The notes below the pieces were generated by a model. The model was given only the letters and a program-made list of their open reading frames with translations, had not been told where the DNA came from and ran no database searches. A program made the position numbers and the translations under genes. Positions 37,174 through 48,279 of a stretch of DNA of 64,000 nucleotides are shown piece after piece (positions within the stretch are counted from its first letter, which is position 1; every line of letters begins with the position of its first letter). The stretch covers positions 8,308,001-8,372,000 of the forward strand of contig OZ176050.1 of assembly GCA_964247055.1 (NCBI GenBank), read 5' to 3'. Origin of the DNA: Paragordius varius (Eukaryota; Nematomorpha).

Positions 37174-39051
37174 ACCCTTTTTGACACTTATGATCGAAAA
37201 ATGAATGCGCGAAAAAAAACACCAGAAATGCTTTTTGATAAGAGAAGCCGAATAAAGAGTTGTATAATAGAGATACATTAAAAATGTCAAAAGGGTATTT
37301 TGTAAAGATGAAGCGTAAAATTAAGATGCAAGAGTGAACTTGAGTATATGGTATAAGTGAATAAATTTAAAATTATTAGCATTTACAATTCAAATTCACC
37401 CTTAAACAATTCAAATTCACCCTAAAAATAAATTGTGTTAACGCTAATATAACTCATTATTATGAAATATTATCTTTATAGCTTATTTTATTGTTTGTAT
37501 TATTTATATATTTTAAAAAATATAAAAATAAGCTAATATTTAATTTTAAAAAATACGTAATCTATTTTAGAGTGAATTTGTTGTTCGAGGGTGAATTTGA
37601 ACTGTAAATAGTATATATAACACAATTGGTTGTTAATAAAATATCAAAGTTCACAAATATTTTTTGGACAACATTTATAAAAACAAATTTATATTATAAT
37701 TTATACAATTATATGTTATAGAAAATATTTAAGATAATTTACAAAATTAAATTATAATTAAATTTTTTAATAAATTGACTAAAATATTTTAAAAATAAAA
37801 TTAAAAGCCCTAAAAATATGCCATAAAGGCCAATTATTTAATTAGTTTAGCATTGCAAATTATATGAGGTTAAAGAAGTTGAAAATTATATTATATGAAA
37901 AAAGGGATATAGTTTTAAAATAATAGAAATAAAACTAAACCAAAAACAATATGTTTTATTGTCTAATTACAAAAAAATATTTTATATTTTTATTGAATTG
38001 ATCAATATATTAATGGGTTCAAAATACATAACGAGCATATGATTAATAAACTTTAGGCTAAATTATTCATAATAAAAATTAATAATATCAAATTATATAT
38101 TAAACTTTTGGCATAGGATAGTTATTTATAATATTGTGGTCTATCATCTCCGAGTTTGCTTCAGGCACCGTATTTTCAACTAAATCTTTCTTTTTTTGTT
38201 TGGAAATTTCGTTAACAAAATTATTATCTGGAACCGTTTCGGAGATAGATCTTAAAAAACAAAATTTAAAACACATATGCCTAATAATTGTTCCATCGTA
38301 CCTTAAACATATCATAATTTTATAATTTGGCATAAAAACTTAAAAAAATAAATATAAAAATTTTTACATTAAAAATGTATTTAAGATGTGAAAATTATGG
38401 ATAAAACAGCTTGTAAGCCTGAGAACCATTATTGTATAATAAACTGTACAAAATTTAAAATTTATAGTACTTTAAGAATAATATCTTACTTACAAATTTT
38501 TAAAATTTATGGATATTTCTTTGGCCTTGCCAAAACGTGAACCATGTTTTTGATCATAATTTTTTGCTTCCATTTCTTGCATGGTAGCCCTTTCTATGGG
38601 ATTAAGCCAATGTGCATTTTCGGAACTAAAGTAATCAGACTGATCATCAATGACAACAGTTCGTTTAGCACTGATATAAAAAAATTAAAATACGTAGTTT
38701 TATCATAATTTAACAGTCGTTTTTTGTTTGCAATCGCTTGCCCCTCATCGCTCATCAGCTTTATTAACAATTTATCGCTGGCTTTGGATGCGCGATTCAA
38801 TATTTCTTGTTCTTCATTCGTACAAACATAATAATTATATAAAGTGTATACTAAATTTCCGCAAAAAAAACATGGACCAGAACCCTCTTGAGCACAGATA
38901 ATACGCCCACACTTTAAGCAATTGTTGATTAACTTATGTTTGTAAGCCTGACACTCGCATTCATGTCTTCCAGGTAATAAAAAATATTTATCCTTTTGAA
39001 CATCTATAATTTTTCTCACCATGTGAAAAAAAGATCTTACGATTTTGACAT
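35315..39051 (-). CDS. TRIP4: TRIP4 / activating signal cointegrator 1, eight exons
   Basis: Subunit of the ASC-1 complex (transcription coactivator; with ASCC3 and ASCC2 it also splits stalled ribosomes). Exons (minus): 39051-39041, 39014-38694, 38670-38494, 38250-38106, 36700-36540, 35870-35749, 35571-35477, 35446-35315; 387 residues, all in frame. Hallmarks: the C2HC5 zinc finger (LLPGRHECECQ, HKLINNCLKCGRI, GSGPCFFCG), TVVIDDQSDYFSS, and a C-terminal ASCH domain (RKCLSMHQPYASLLIYGIK, EEGRSWPTAHRGRLWIAS, YPTSCILGCINIDDCL, ESPYVWIC). Introns are 26, 23, 243, 1,405, 669, 177 and 30 nt. The human N-terminal domain (about 150 residues) is missing, so an upstream exon may be unfound. A 24-nt segment at 38828-38851 inserts eight residues in the zinc finger. 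A last 21-nt intron (35329-35349) is possible without changing frame. Confidence 0.9.
37088..37170. repeat. (AT)n microsatellite
   Basis: About 40 uninterrupted AT repeats inside the 1.4-kb TRIP4 intron. Just beside it, the motif TTTACAATTCAAA(T/C)TCACCC recurs at 36865-36910 and 37380-37425, a small local duplication. Confidence 0.9.
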
Positions 39052-39602
39052 GCTGATTCAAGACATATTTGAAATTGCACAAAAATAGTCAGAATGGCCA
39101 AATAGTTTACCATTCCATTGCTTTTTATATGATATATAAGCATAGGGGATTATTTATTCTAGAGGGAACTTGGAGAATAAGCATAATTAGAGTTAAAGTG
39201 GCCCATAAACTACCAGAGAAAAATATGTAAACTTTGATTAGGTTTTGATAAACTTATTATGTTAAATTACTCTATATATTTGCAATCGCTCCATGCAAAA
39301 TTCATAAAATCATTAGGTTCAAATATATCATAAAATATATATAATCTGATGGAAAATATACTTATAAATTTTCATGTGGATTCTGTCTTTGGGTCATACG
39401 TTTCAAAATTTTTGATAATTTTTTTTAACGAACACAAAATTAGCGTCCATTAGCTAGATTAATTTTTATTTATGTATGCTTACATTCCAAAAAAATATTA
39501 GTTTATATTATAAATTTGTAGTTTTTTACTCTAAATGGGCCAGTTTTTTTAAAATACACGAACAATCAGGCCTAATAAGAATCATAAAAATATGGTAGAG
39601 CA
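39052..39602. other. Gap between TRIP4 and the next plus-strand frame
   Basis: About 550 bp between divergent frames; TRIP4 promoter or a missing 5' exon should be here or further right. No TRIP4 N-terminal sequence was recognised. Confidence 0.35.
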
Positions 39603-39863
39603 ATGGTACTAATTGAAAAAAATGGGCCAAAACCAACTATCTATCTTGTTTCCCGGGCCGTGCCCCATCTAAAACAGTCGGCTCAAACCGCGTCCCTAAA
39701 AATGCATTTTCATGACCGTAAGTTACCTAATAAAATTTTTAATGCATATATTTGGATTATAAATGTCTACGAATTCATCAACAACTACCCAATATTTTAT
39801 TTTATAATATGGTAAACTGCCCTTGTAAAATCTTATATTTTTATATGAACAGGGAAAAAATAA
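39603..39863 (+). CDS. Short gene candidate with strong splice donor
   Basis: A Met at 39603 opens an unusually GC-rich exon to 39717, reading MVLIEKNGPKPTIYLVSRAV then PHLKQSAQTASLKMHFHD, and ends at GTAAGTTACC, a near-ideal donor. The nearest in-frame acceptor (ATGAACAG, 39851-39852) adds only three codons before a stop, giving 41 residues; a later acceptor outside my view is equally possible. No family recognised. The base composition stands out from the spacer around it, so a real coding exon or a piece of a mobile element are both possible. Confidence 0.35.
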
Positions 39864-40244
39864 CAGCTGATACTAAAATTAACTAAATCAAATCAGGTAA
39901 AAATTAATATGAGATCTTTTCAAAGATAATTATTTATTTGAACATACATTTATTGCCTGTATTATTACCGATTTCAAAAAGTTTAAAAAAAATGACAAAG
40001 AAGTTGAGATCAATATTTTTTACAATTTTATAGATCTTATGTAAAAGTTTTTAAATAAGGCTAAACAAAGCATGATTTTGAAATAGGCCTAATAAATTAC
40101 TTTTTAAGATATTAAAATTTCAAGTATCTTCAATACCTATTTTCTATCTCAAATCTTTGATTCAAATTAGGAAACTAGGGATCCCTGAATATATCTAAGA
40201 CTTCCATACCTTTCCATTTTTTGTCGTATAGCTTTGTAGGTTGT
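39864..40244. other. AT-rich spacer
   Basis: No gene. A partial R1-like motif (CTTTGATTCAAATTAGGAAA) occurs at about 40157. Confidence 0.4.
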
Positions 40245-40694
40245 TATATATTTCAGGGCTCAATTTTGTAATAAACAATTTTGAAAGTTATTAATAGTTA
40301 AAATTATGGCTCATGTTGTTTACAGTTTTGTGACTTCTAAAGGCTAAAACTGTGATAGCTTCAATGCATGGTTGAAGCGAACGATTGATATTAAAATAAA
40401 AATTATCAAGATTTTTCTGGTAAAATATAGTTAAAAAGCTTCTCAAGGTTAATTATTACGATTTCTAACCAATGCATTTATTTGCCTGTTGCAATAGCGA
40501 TTTAAATTTTAAGCAAATGGAGGCTGAGACGAGTTTTAGAATTTTACATTTTTTAAAAAAAAATATTTTTGTATAATGCCCCTAAAGACAAAAGAAAGCA
40601 TTTTTTTAAATTTGGCTTATTTTAAATACTTTCTAAAATATAAAAATTTCAAATCCCCTATGATATAAAACTACCCCAAAAGGTAATGGGTTAA
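40245..40694 (-). mobile_element. R2 family element, copy c (reversed)
   Basis: Runs from TTCAGGGCTCAATTTTGTAA to GATATAAAACTACCCCAAAA, the reverse of the R2 ends, and contains the reversed marker GCCTGTTGCAATAGCGATTT near 40485. About 450 bp, non-coding. Confidence 0.5.
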
Positions 40695-40699
40695 ATTAT

Positions 40700-40965
40700 T
40701 TTTAAAGCAAACTACTGATGGAATCAGTTCCATTTTAAATTTATGCTTCTATATAAATATTATCTAAAGAAGCGCCAAAATATCTAAAATAATTTAGTTT
40801 TAAAAAAGTTCATATCAAACTGCTTCGACGCCATTTTTATTTTCCAACATTTTTGCAAAATTTCGTGTTTATTTGCTTCTAGCGCTTAAATTAAAGTTAA
40901 TTTTTTAAATACATTTAACATTAAAAAAACTGTTTATTCTTCATCACTTATATATTAACTATCCA
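40700..40965 (-). repeat. Partial R1 copy next to R2 elements
   Basis: Contains AAATTTATGCTTCTATATAAAT and CTTCGACGCCATTTTTATTT, the reversed R1 markers, without clear R1 ends. It lies wedged between two R2 copies. Confidence 0.45.
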
Positions 40966-40971
40966 TCACCT

Positions 40972-42466
40972 TTTGGGGCAGTTTTATACCTCAGAGCGAT
41001 TTGATATTTGTAATCTTAAAAAGTATTTTATGTATTAAGTCTGAATTAAAAATACGTTTTCTTTAGCATTTTAAGTGCGTTATACAAAAAAATGTTAAAA
41101 TAAAATTGTAAAACTCATTTCAAACTTTGCCGCCATTTTTTATATATTTCTTTTCAAATCGCTAATGCAACAGGCAAATAAATAAATATTATGGTTAGAA
41201 TATGTAATTTATCTTTAAAAGCCGGATATAATTCACCAACGAAAACTTATTTTGATTTTAATATCAGCTGTTTGTTTCAATCGTCTCAAGCTGTCTCAAT
41301 AACCTCTAAAAGACACAAAACTTTAAAAAAATATAAGTTTTTTTATCTAATACATGAGAAAAGTGTTTGATAAATCTAGTCCACAAATTCGGACATTATT
41401 GAGAACCATCACTCAATATTTTAATTTATAACTGATTTCAGTGTTCTAAAACGATCTGAAAAAATTTTGATCCCCCCAATCAGAATTTTGAGATATTACA
41501 GGTTTTTCAATTTTTCAAAAACAAGAGAAAATATAAGTTATTATATTATAAAACTAATATCATTTAATACTTTTCAAACTCTATCTTTTGAATATAAAAT
41601 GTCGTTTAAAATAGAGATAAAAAAATAGTACGGGGCTTTAATCACCTCATTATTGTATACCTTTGCCATATCTGGCATGAGGGTTGCATGGGGGATTTTT
41701 GCAGGGTTGTGCAAGCCGACGACATATTATACCACACACACTATATATTAGCCCTTACGATTTTTGATATCTTTGATTTACAATACTCTTTGGCTCTTAG
41801 CAATATATTTTAATTCTATATTCTTACAGTTTTGTATCCTCTTTTATTTAATACATAGAATTAATTAACTTATTCAATAAATTGATATATTGTGTATTGT
41901 CTATTTCTTTGTCGAATAAAGCCCGCTCGGTAAGACGTAATTCTCGTGCAGAAGAAATAACAAACTTTCAGCAGCGATTTCGGGCAGTTTATATTTTAAT
42001 ATAAAGATTGACCACATATTTATAAAGTTCTTTTATATGGATCATCAATAACATTTTTTCTGTAGAATTTTAGTTAATAAAAAAATCTCTGTGGTATCAT
42101 ATACTGAGGCTGGTATATTTAAATCATTTTTGCATGTTCGTTCTAAAAATAAAAAACCTGGCGTTGGAATACCACTTGTGGCTTGCTCGTTTAAATATTT
42201 AAATATATCTACACGAGGAACAATTGTTTGTAATTAAATACAAAATTTAAAATTAAATTTTAAAAAAATCCTATTGGCGGCCTCAAATCTTTTTGTTTTG
42301 GCCTTTTCATGCCATTAGGTAACTGAAAATGCAAAAAATGGGCTGGTGCAAAACCTTGTTGAGCAGTGTAATTAAATTTTAACAAAAATAATTTCTAAAA
42401 ATGTATTTAATTTACGAGATTGAGTTCTGGGATATGAAACTCACCCCAAAAGGTAAACTAGGGCAA
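40972..42466 (+). mobile_element. R2 family element, copy b, interrupted by R5
   Basis: Left end CCATCACCTTTTGGGGCAGT, internal ACTTTGCCGCCATTTTTTAT and GATCTGAAAAAATTTTGATC-type spacer, right end at about 42420-42466 reading, reversed, CCTTTTGGGGTGAGTTTCAT. The two ends are separated by nearly 1.5 kb because another repeat (R5, 41660-42375) lies between them, as expected if R5 inserted into R2. Confidence 0.45.
41660..42375 (-). mobile_element. Repeat R5, copy 1, with coding-like content
   Basis: A segment whose partner lies inverted at 56728-57322. Markers shared by both: TTTGCCATATCTGGCAT, AATCTTTTTGTTTTGGCCTTTTCATGCCATTAGGTA and CAAAACCTTGTTGAGCAG. Between about 42240 and 42060 the minus strand encodes a protein-like segment (VDIFKYLNEQATSGIPTPGF, FLERTCKNDLNIP). 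The source element or gene is not recognised. It is an old, broken copy. Confidence 0.5.
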
Positions 42467-42765
42467 AAGAGTGAAAAGCTAATGAAGTGTTAAGCTAATG
42501 TATTGACTAAATTTCTACCTTAAGTTTTCTTAAAATAAATATTATTAGGTTTTTTTGAATATATCTTTTTTATAATTCGGTACATCAATGTTATGTATGT
42601 GGAAATTTTTGCAATGATTCATTCAATTTATATTTTTCATTTTTTGAAATATTTGTTTTAAAAGACGAGTCCCTATAAACAATCGGACTTCAATGAATGT
42701 GTTTTATCCAAATGTTTATATCACAGCCTCCACAAATAAAATAATCTGAAATAAATATGATAAGA

Positions 42766-43275
42766 TGTGTAAGAATTATCATGGTGCTTTTAGTTTTAAC
42801 CCTCACGAGTGATTTAAGAAAGTTATTTACACTTATGTAGTAAGTGACCCACATCATGAAAAGGAAAAATTTGTGCAATTTTTTAAATATAAAATTTTTG
42901 TGAAATCTAGTGGTATTATCCCAAAAACTATCGCTAAAATATATTATAGTTTTTATATAAAAAGCAAAACAATATTTTCAAAAAAAATAATTTTTAGATG
43001 TGGGCTCTGAAAGTTCTACATATTTTTTTCTTCTAAAATGGGCTAGTCTTCTTAAAACAAAATTTAGCATATATAATTTTATCGCACGATTGTTGCATTT
43101 TTGATTTTTATTTAAAGGACTAACTCATTCTAGCTTCCATAAAAGTTTTATTTCAATAAATAAGCGTACATTTTGCCATTTTCTGATATGGAGGATATAT
43201 TACTAAAGTGTAAATAACTTTCTTAAATCATTCGTAAGGGCAAAAAATTAAAGCACCATGATTTTCCTAATACAT
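42766..43275. mobile_element. R3 inverted-repeat element, copy i
   Basis: Arms of about 100 bp: left ATCATGGTGCTTTTAGTTTT ... GATTTAAGAAAGTTATTTAC, right, reversed, ATCATGGTGCTTTAATTTTT ... GATTTAAGAAAGTTATTTAC. The interior has no reading frame. A MITE of unknown superfamily with two more copies at 43922 and 49880. Confidence 0.65.
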
Positions 43276-43921
43276 TTTCCTTTCAGAATACATATATTTC
43301 AATAGGTTTTTTTGGACCCCAAATTTGGACGCAGTGTATTAATAAGCAATGAGTATTAAGGTTTGAGGTAAAAACCAGAGAAAAGGCTTCTTTTCCCACA
43401 TTAAAAAATTTAATATTTTATCGATAAAGCTTTTTTGCATTTTTGCATACAATTGAAAATGATTACTTATAAATTAAATCAAAATCGGCATTTATCCAAA
43501 ATATGCATGGATATTACGAATCAATCACAATTATATTTATATAATCGTATTTGAAAATGTTTTAACCATGTTAAAAGCCTAAAGAAATATCTTTTATCAA
43601 TATTATATAAAATTTTTAATTTTTAAACACATTTTCTAAAACAATGTTTATACAGTTGTGGGCAAGTCTTGACTTCATAAAACCACATATAAAAATTATT
43701 TTACCTTTCAAGAGGTTTTATACCCTACAAATACAAAATACTTGGTTATAACATTGATGTTTTTAAAATTCCGGGTTCAATATTAACCATAGAAGGTGTG
43801 CACATAAAAATAAATTTTTTATTTGCATAAATGATGTGATAGTAAAACTCAACAAAACTATGTCAAATCGGGGGGTATAGAAAATAATCTGATGATATAA
43901 ATATATTCTGATACGAAAATG
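43276..43921. other. Spacer between R3 elements
   Basis: No gene; AT-rich spacer. Confidence 0.4.
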
Positions 43922-44962
43922 TATCAAGATTATCATGGTGGTTTTGGCCCGAGTAATATAAGAAAGTTATTTAGACTTTTGTGGTAAGTGCTCCATATCA
44001 TAAATGGAAAAATTTGCGCAAATTTTTTTAAATAAATTTTTTTAATGTTTCATTCCAAAAAATATAAATTAAATCATAAATTATCTATAAAAAGAACAGT
44101 ATTTTTAAAATATTTTAATTTTAGATGATGGCTCCCAAAGTCCCAAATTTTTCCGCTCTTCTAAGATGACTAGTTATTTAAAAATAAACGCAAAAATGCC
44201 GGTATTGCGCGATAAAAAATTATAACATGCTAAATTTTGACATGAAAATTTTTTTTAAATGCATATTTATAATATAATTAATTTTTATAAAATTGTTGAA
44301 GCGTACTTCATAATATTTTTAGGCATGATAGAAACAGTATATAAACACTTTCTTCAGAATTATCATTTAAAGGTTCATCTTTCAAATTTTGGTGAATCAT
44401 ATACAAAACACAATTTATATTTGTTATAAATCTAAGCAGGAACGAATATTTTAATCAAAATTCTGAGGTGATAGAAATGTTTAGCATCATTAAATTATAT
44501 TATAAAGGTGTTTATATAATATCTTAAAGCGTTTTTATACCGTTTCCATCATGTCTAAAAATAGAATGAAGTACACATTTTGCTAAAATTAAATTGTAAA
44601 ATGAATTTTTTTAAAAGTCTCTTTTTAATGTCAAAATTTATATTTAATAATCGCTCAATCCCGGCATTTTTGCGCTTATTTAAGAGCAAAGCATATTTTG
44701 AAGAGCGAATAAATTTGGGACTTTAGGATCCCACATCTAAAAATTATAATATTTCAACAATTATTTTTTGCTTTATGGTTGTTTATGATATATTTTAGTG
44801 ACATATTTGGAATAAAACATTTAGCATTCGCGATAAAATTTTATTAAAAAATATGTGCGCAATGTTTGCCATTTTCTGGTATGGAGTTACCACAAAAGTG
44901 TATATAATTTTCTTATATCACTCTAAGAGCCAAAACCAAAATAATTATCCTGATATATTCTA
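43922..44962. mobile_element. R3 inverted-repeat element, copy ii, with a nested element
   Basis: Left arm ATTATCATGGTGGTTTTGGC with AAGAAAGTTATTTAGACTTT; right arm, reversed, carries TATCAGGATAATTATTTTGG and AAGAAAATTATATACACTTT. The span is about twice that of copy i because a further inverted-repeat element (R4, 44298-44578) lies near the centre. Confidence 0.55.
44298..44578. mobile_element. R4 inverted-repeat element nested in R3
   Basis: Left arm GTACTTCATAATATTTTTAG then GCATGATAGAAACAGTATAT; right arm, reversed, GTACTTCATTCTATTTTTAG then ACATGATGGAAACGGTATAA. About 280 bp, non-coding, inside R3 copy ii. Confidence 0.55.
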
Positions 44963-45717
44963 TGATAATATATTACATCAGCTTATTTTTTTGTTGACAC
45001 TGTGTAATTAGTGAAAAATGCGCTTTAAATATTACAAAAATAATTTAATTTGTCCGCTATTAGCCAAAATCAGAAAATCGTATTTTTATTGTGCACTAGG
45101 TCGAATATTAAATACAATTCAGTTAAACGCTTCAACAAAATTTTATATATTAATATTTATTTTAAAGGCAATTTTAAACGAAAAATACTAATTAAGATTC
45201 TGAATTTCAGTGTTGACAGAATAATAATGATAAAAGAAAAAAAACCGTACTTTGGTTTCGAATTCCAATCAAAAACTTTGCGCTTATGCGGTAAAAATTT
45301 TAACTTAATTAACTATCATAGATAATAGTTTACCAAATATTTCGCGTTATGATTTTTTATATTTAATATATTGCGCTAAAACCGTAAATTTTAAGAAACG
45401 TTCAAAAGACATATAATTTCCAAAGAAAAGTTAAAGCTATTTCTCTATTTTAAATGTTTTAGAGATATTTATACTTCCCATTTTGCCCAATGTTAAAATA
45501 AATAATCTTTTATTAACTATTTAGGCTATAGTCTAAATTTATGTTAAATAGGAAACTAATAATATATAATTGATTCATTTTTTTGTATATAACACTTGTT
45601 TTTAGTTCATGATTGAGTAAAACAACAATCAATATTTAACTTTTTTACACGAAATGTTTATTAATAAATAATTGATAATGTGCTATATCATTGATTGAGT
45701 GATTAGTGTGGTTGTAC
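44963..45717. other. Spacer upstream of the BTB gene
   Basis: A 90-codon open stretch lacking an early Met (45050-45325) is lysine- and isoleucine-rich and fits chance in this composition. No promoter motif recognised before 45718. Confidence 0.4.
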
Positions 45718-48220
45718 ATGGCTTTAGACACGTCAACGGCCCGGTTATCTCGCATAGAAAAATATGTTTCATCGCTCTGGGCCGAAGGAAATGCCAAATT
45801 TCCTGATATCAAAGTTAAGGTTGGTGATAATACGTTTCCAGCTCATAGAATAATACTCATATGTCACAGGTAAAAAATGTTCTATACATATTTACAGGCA
45901 AATATGAAAATATTCTTGGTTTTTTTTCATAATCTTAACTTAAAAAATAATACTAAAATTTTTTTATCTAAACATATTTAATTTATATTAGTGACTATTT
46001 TTGTGACAAAATCCTGAACGAGCCATCCATTACAGAAATAACGATCCCATCCGAATTTAACATAACAGCTGATGCATTTAAAAGTACCTTGGAATTCATG
46101 TACAAATCGGAGCTGAATTTAACTCCACAAAATTTAGATGCACTGATGAATGTTTCGAAAAAATTAGGGATGTTTCACATTACTAGATTGTGTGAAACAT
46201 TAGCGGTTCCACCTCCAGAAAAACCAGCTGAGAAGGTTTTAACTCCTAAAGATCAGCCTGGTATTTTTTATAAATAGCTATGTTTTTAACGAAAACCATT
46301 TTAATAGTTAAAACTCTGCAATACAGCTTATTTTATTAAAACGTTACTTAATATAAGCTTAAATGTCGTTAATGTCCAGATAACGCATTTACTGTTATTT
46401 CATTTTGTATTATTATAATGTAACATGCAAAAAATGTGGCTATTAAAAAGGTAATAATCGAAGTGGATATTCATACATTACCAATTATTTTAAGGTTATA
46501 ACAACGTTGTAAAATTGAAATAGTTTTTTATAAAAATGGCTATATATAAGAATAGGAAAACCTAAATTAATTTTGTATAAGATAATAAATTTAAAAAATT
46601 ATAAAAATATCAAAGATAAACAAAGTAATAAGATTATTATTCAACAATTTAAGTTAAAAATTAAATTTTCTTGTAAAAAAATGCTTGTTTATAACAAATA
46701 TTTATCATTCAATGCTCTAAGTTTGAAAAAAAATTGTTCATTTACTTTTACTAAATAATTAGATATTAAAATGCAACAAGTGCCTTGGGGAGATATTTAC
46801 AGTGCAAGCGATATGAATTGGCAACCGACTATGAGAACATCTGCCGTGGGTCATTACATGAAATATTTGTGGTATAAACGGTTAGATGATACAGCAGATT
46901 TTGTATTAACTATGGGACCATATAATTACAAAGTCCATAAATTCGTACTTAGTTGTCACAGTTCGTATTATGCCGACCTGTTTCGGAAACAACCCTTCTT
47001 AAATGCCTCAAGTTTACCCAATTTTTTGGTCACGGATGACAGCACTTTCCAGGAGTTTCTTAAAATTTTGTATACTCAAGACATTCCTACTACGATTGAT
47101 GGGCGAACGTTTAATACGATCCGTAATTTGGCACAAGCTTTACAAATGTCACACATTGCAAACGCCTTAAATCAAAAATATGGCGGTGAGATGCTTAACA
47201 CACAATGTATGATGGGAACGGGTGGAATAAACGCTGCACAACAAAATGCAGTACCATTTCAGCAATCAAATATGTTTCCTCTCATAAACAATAATAACAA
47301 TGTACCAAATTATAACATAATTGGCAATAATAACGCCGCCGGTGCCGCCCCATTTTCCCAACCTACCATGAATATGATAAGCCCAGGAGGTTTTAAAACA
47401 TATAACGGTGGACAACAAAATATGGCATACCAACAGCCAACCAACGCAATGAACGGAGATGAAAATGCATTTCTTCAACTGTTATCGTCAGACACGGTCC
47501 CGTACGCCAGTGAATGGGAGTTGGCCCAAAGCGCCATATCTTGGCTAAGGAACCAACAGAACCCCGAAACGTTAGTCTGGAAAGTTCTCTCGTGTATCCG
47601 TTATAATTTGCTTACAAAAGGCGAAATACAAAATCTTGTGAGGATAACTAAAGATTGGTTTACCAAAATAGCAGAATATAGGGATCTAATCTACACCGCT
47701 GATTGGTAATATTAACATATACACAATTTAGCTTTGTGTCAAAATACATACGATCCCTATCTTAATAAATTTGATACAATACTTATATTGTATATTTCTA
47801 CTTTTATACAAATAAAGTGTTAAAGTCATATCACAAACTATATAAGTAACGAATTTTTTAATTATGATTAGATAAAATTTTAATTTACTCTGTATAAGAT
47901 TCAATGAATATACTATATAACGATTTCAGATTGTTAGATAAAACTATTTATAAAAACCATTGGATATTTTACATTATGGATATTCACTATACCTTTTTAT
48001 TCTCTACTAAGTATTAAATTTGACTGAATTAAAATAAAAAATCGTAAAACAATTTATTTGTAAATTCATGATAAATTATATTTGAATATAATGATAAATG
48101 GTATATTATTTTGTTTATAGGTTGTTATCCTGTCAAAGATTTAACCTTGAACCATTGTTTGTAGGGAATCCAAGATCGCGATTTTATTCAAAACAAGCGC
48201 AACCATATATAGCATATTAA
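45718..48220 (+). CDS. Tandem BTB-BTB-BACK protein, four exons
   Basis: BTB proteins act as dimeric adaptors, often for cullin-3 ubiquitin ligases; no kelch repeats are present here. Exons 45718-45869, 45992-46260, 46763-47705 and 48121-48220 give 487 residues, all in frame. BTB 1 (about 25-130): FPDIKVKVGDNTFPAHRIIL, SDYFCDKIL, TLEFMYKSEL. BTB 2 (about 175-260): ADFVLTMGPYNYKVHKFVLS, YYADLFRK, FLKILYTQ. An Asn/Gln-rich linker follows, then a BACK-like region (WELAQSAISWLR, WKVLSCIRYNLL). The join at 46260/46763 links what look like two separate frames and is backed by a TACTAAAT branch-like site and AG at 46762. Exon 4 adds LLSCQRFNLEPLF to a stop at 48220. If intron 3 is retained the protein ends at TADW (47709), with AATAAA at 47811, giving 455 residues. 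Confidence 0.8.
47811..47816 (+). promoter_or_regulatory. Intronic AATAAA poly(A) signal of the BTB gene
   Basis: AATAAA about 100 bp after the stop codon at 47709, inside the third intron. It would suit a short transcript that ends before exon 4. Confidence 0.5.
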
Positions 48221-48279
48221 ATATTGTATTAAAATGATTTAGTATTATGATTTTATATTACCATGCATTCGATTAAAGC

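Noticed and set aside
37063-37290. Reading frame of repeated Ile-Tyr
   Set aside because: Produced by the (AT)n run in a TRIP4 intron.
38100-38333. Separate 77-residue minus-strand gene
   Set aside because: Its second half is exon 4 of TRIP4 (38250-38106) in the correct phase; the first half is intron.
45050-45325. 91-codon frame upstream of the BTB gene
   Set aside because: No early Met, Lys/Ile/Asn-rich composition expected by chance, no splice context.
46089-47709. Two separate BTB genes side by side
   Set aside because: Splice sites at 46260 and 46763 with matching phase, a branch-like site and shared strand fit one gene better.
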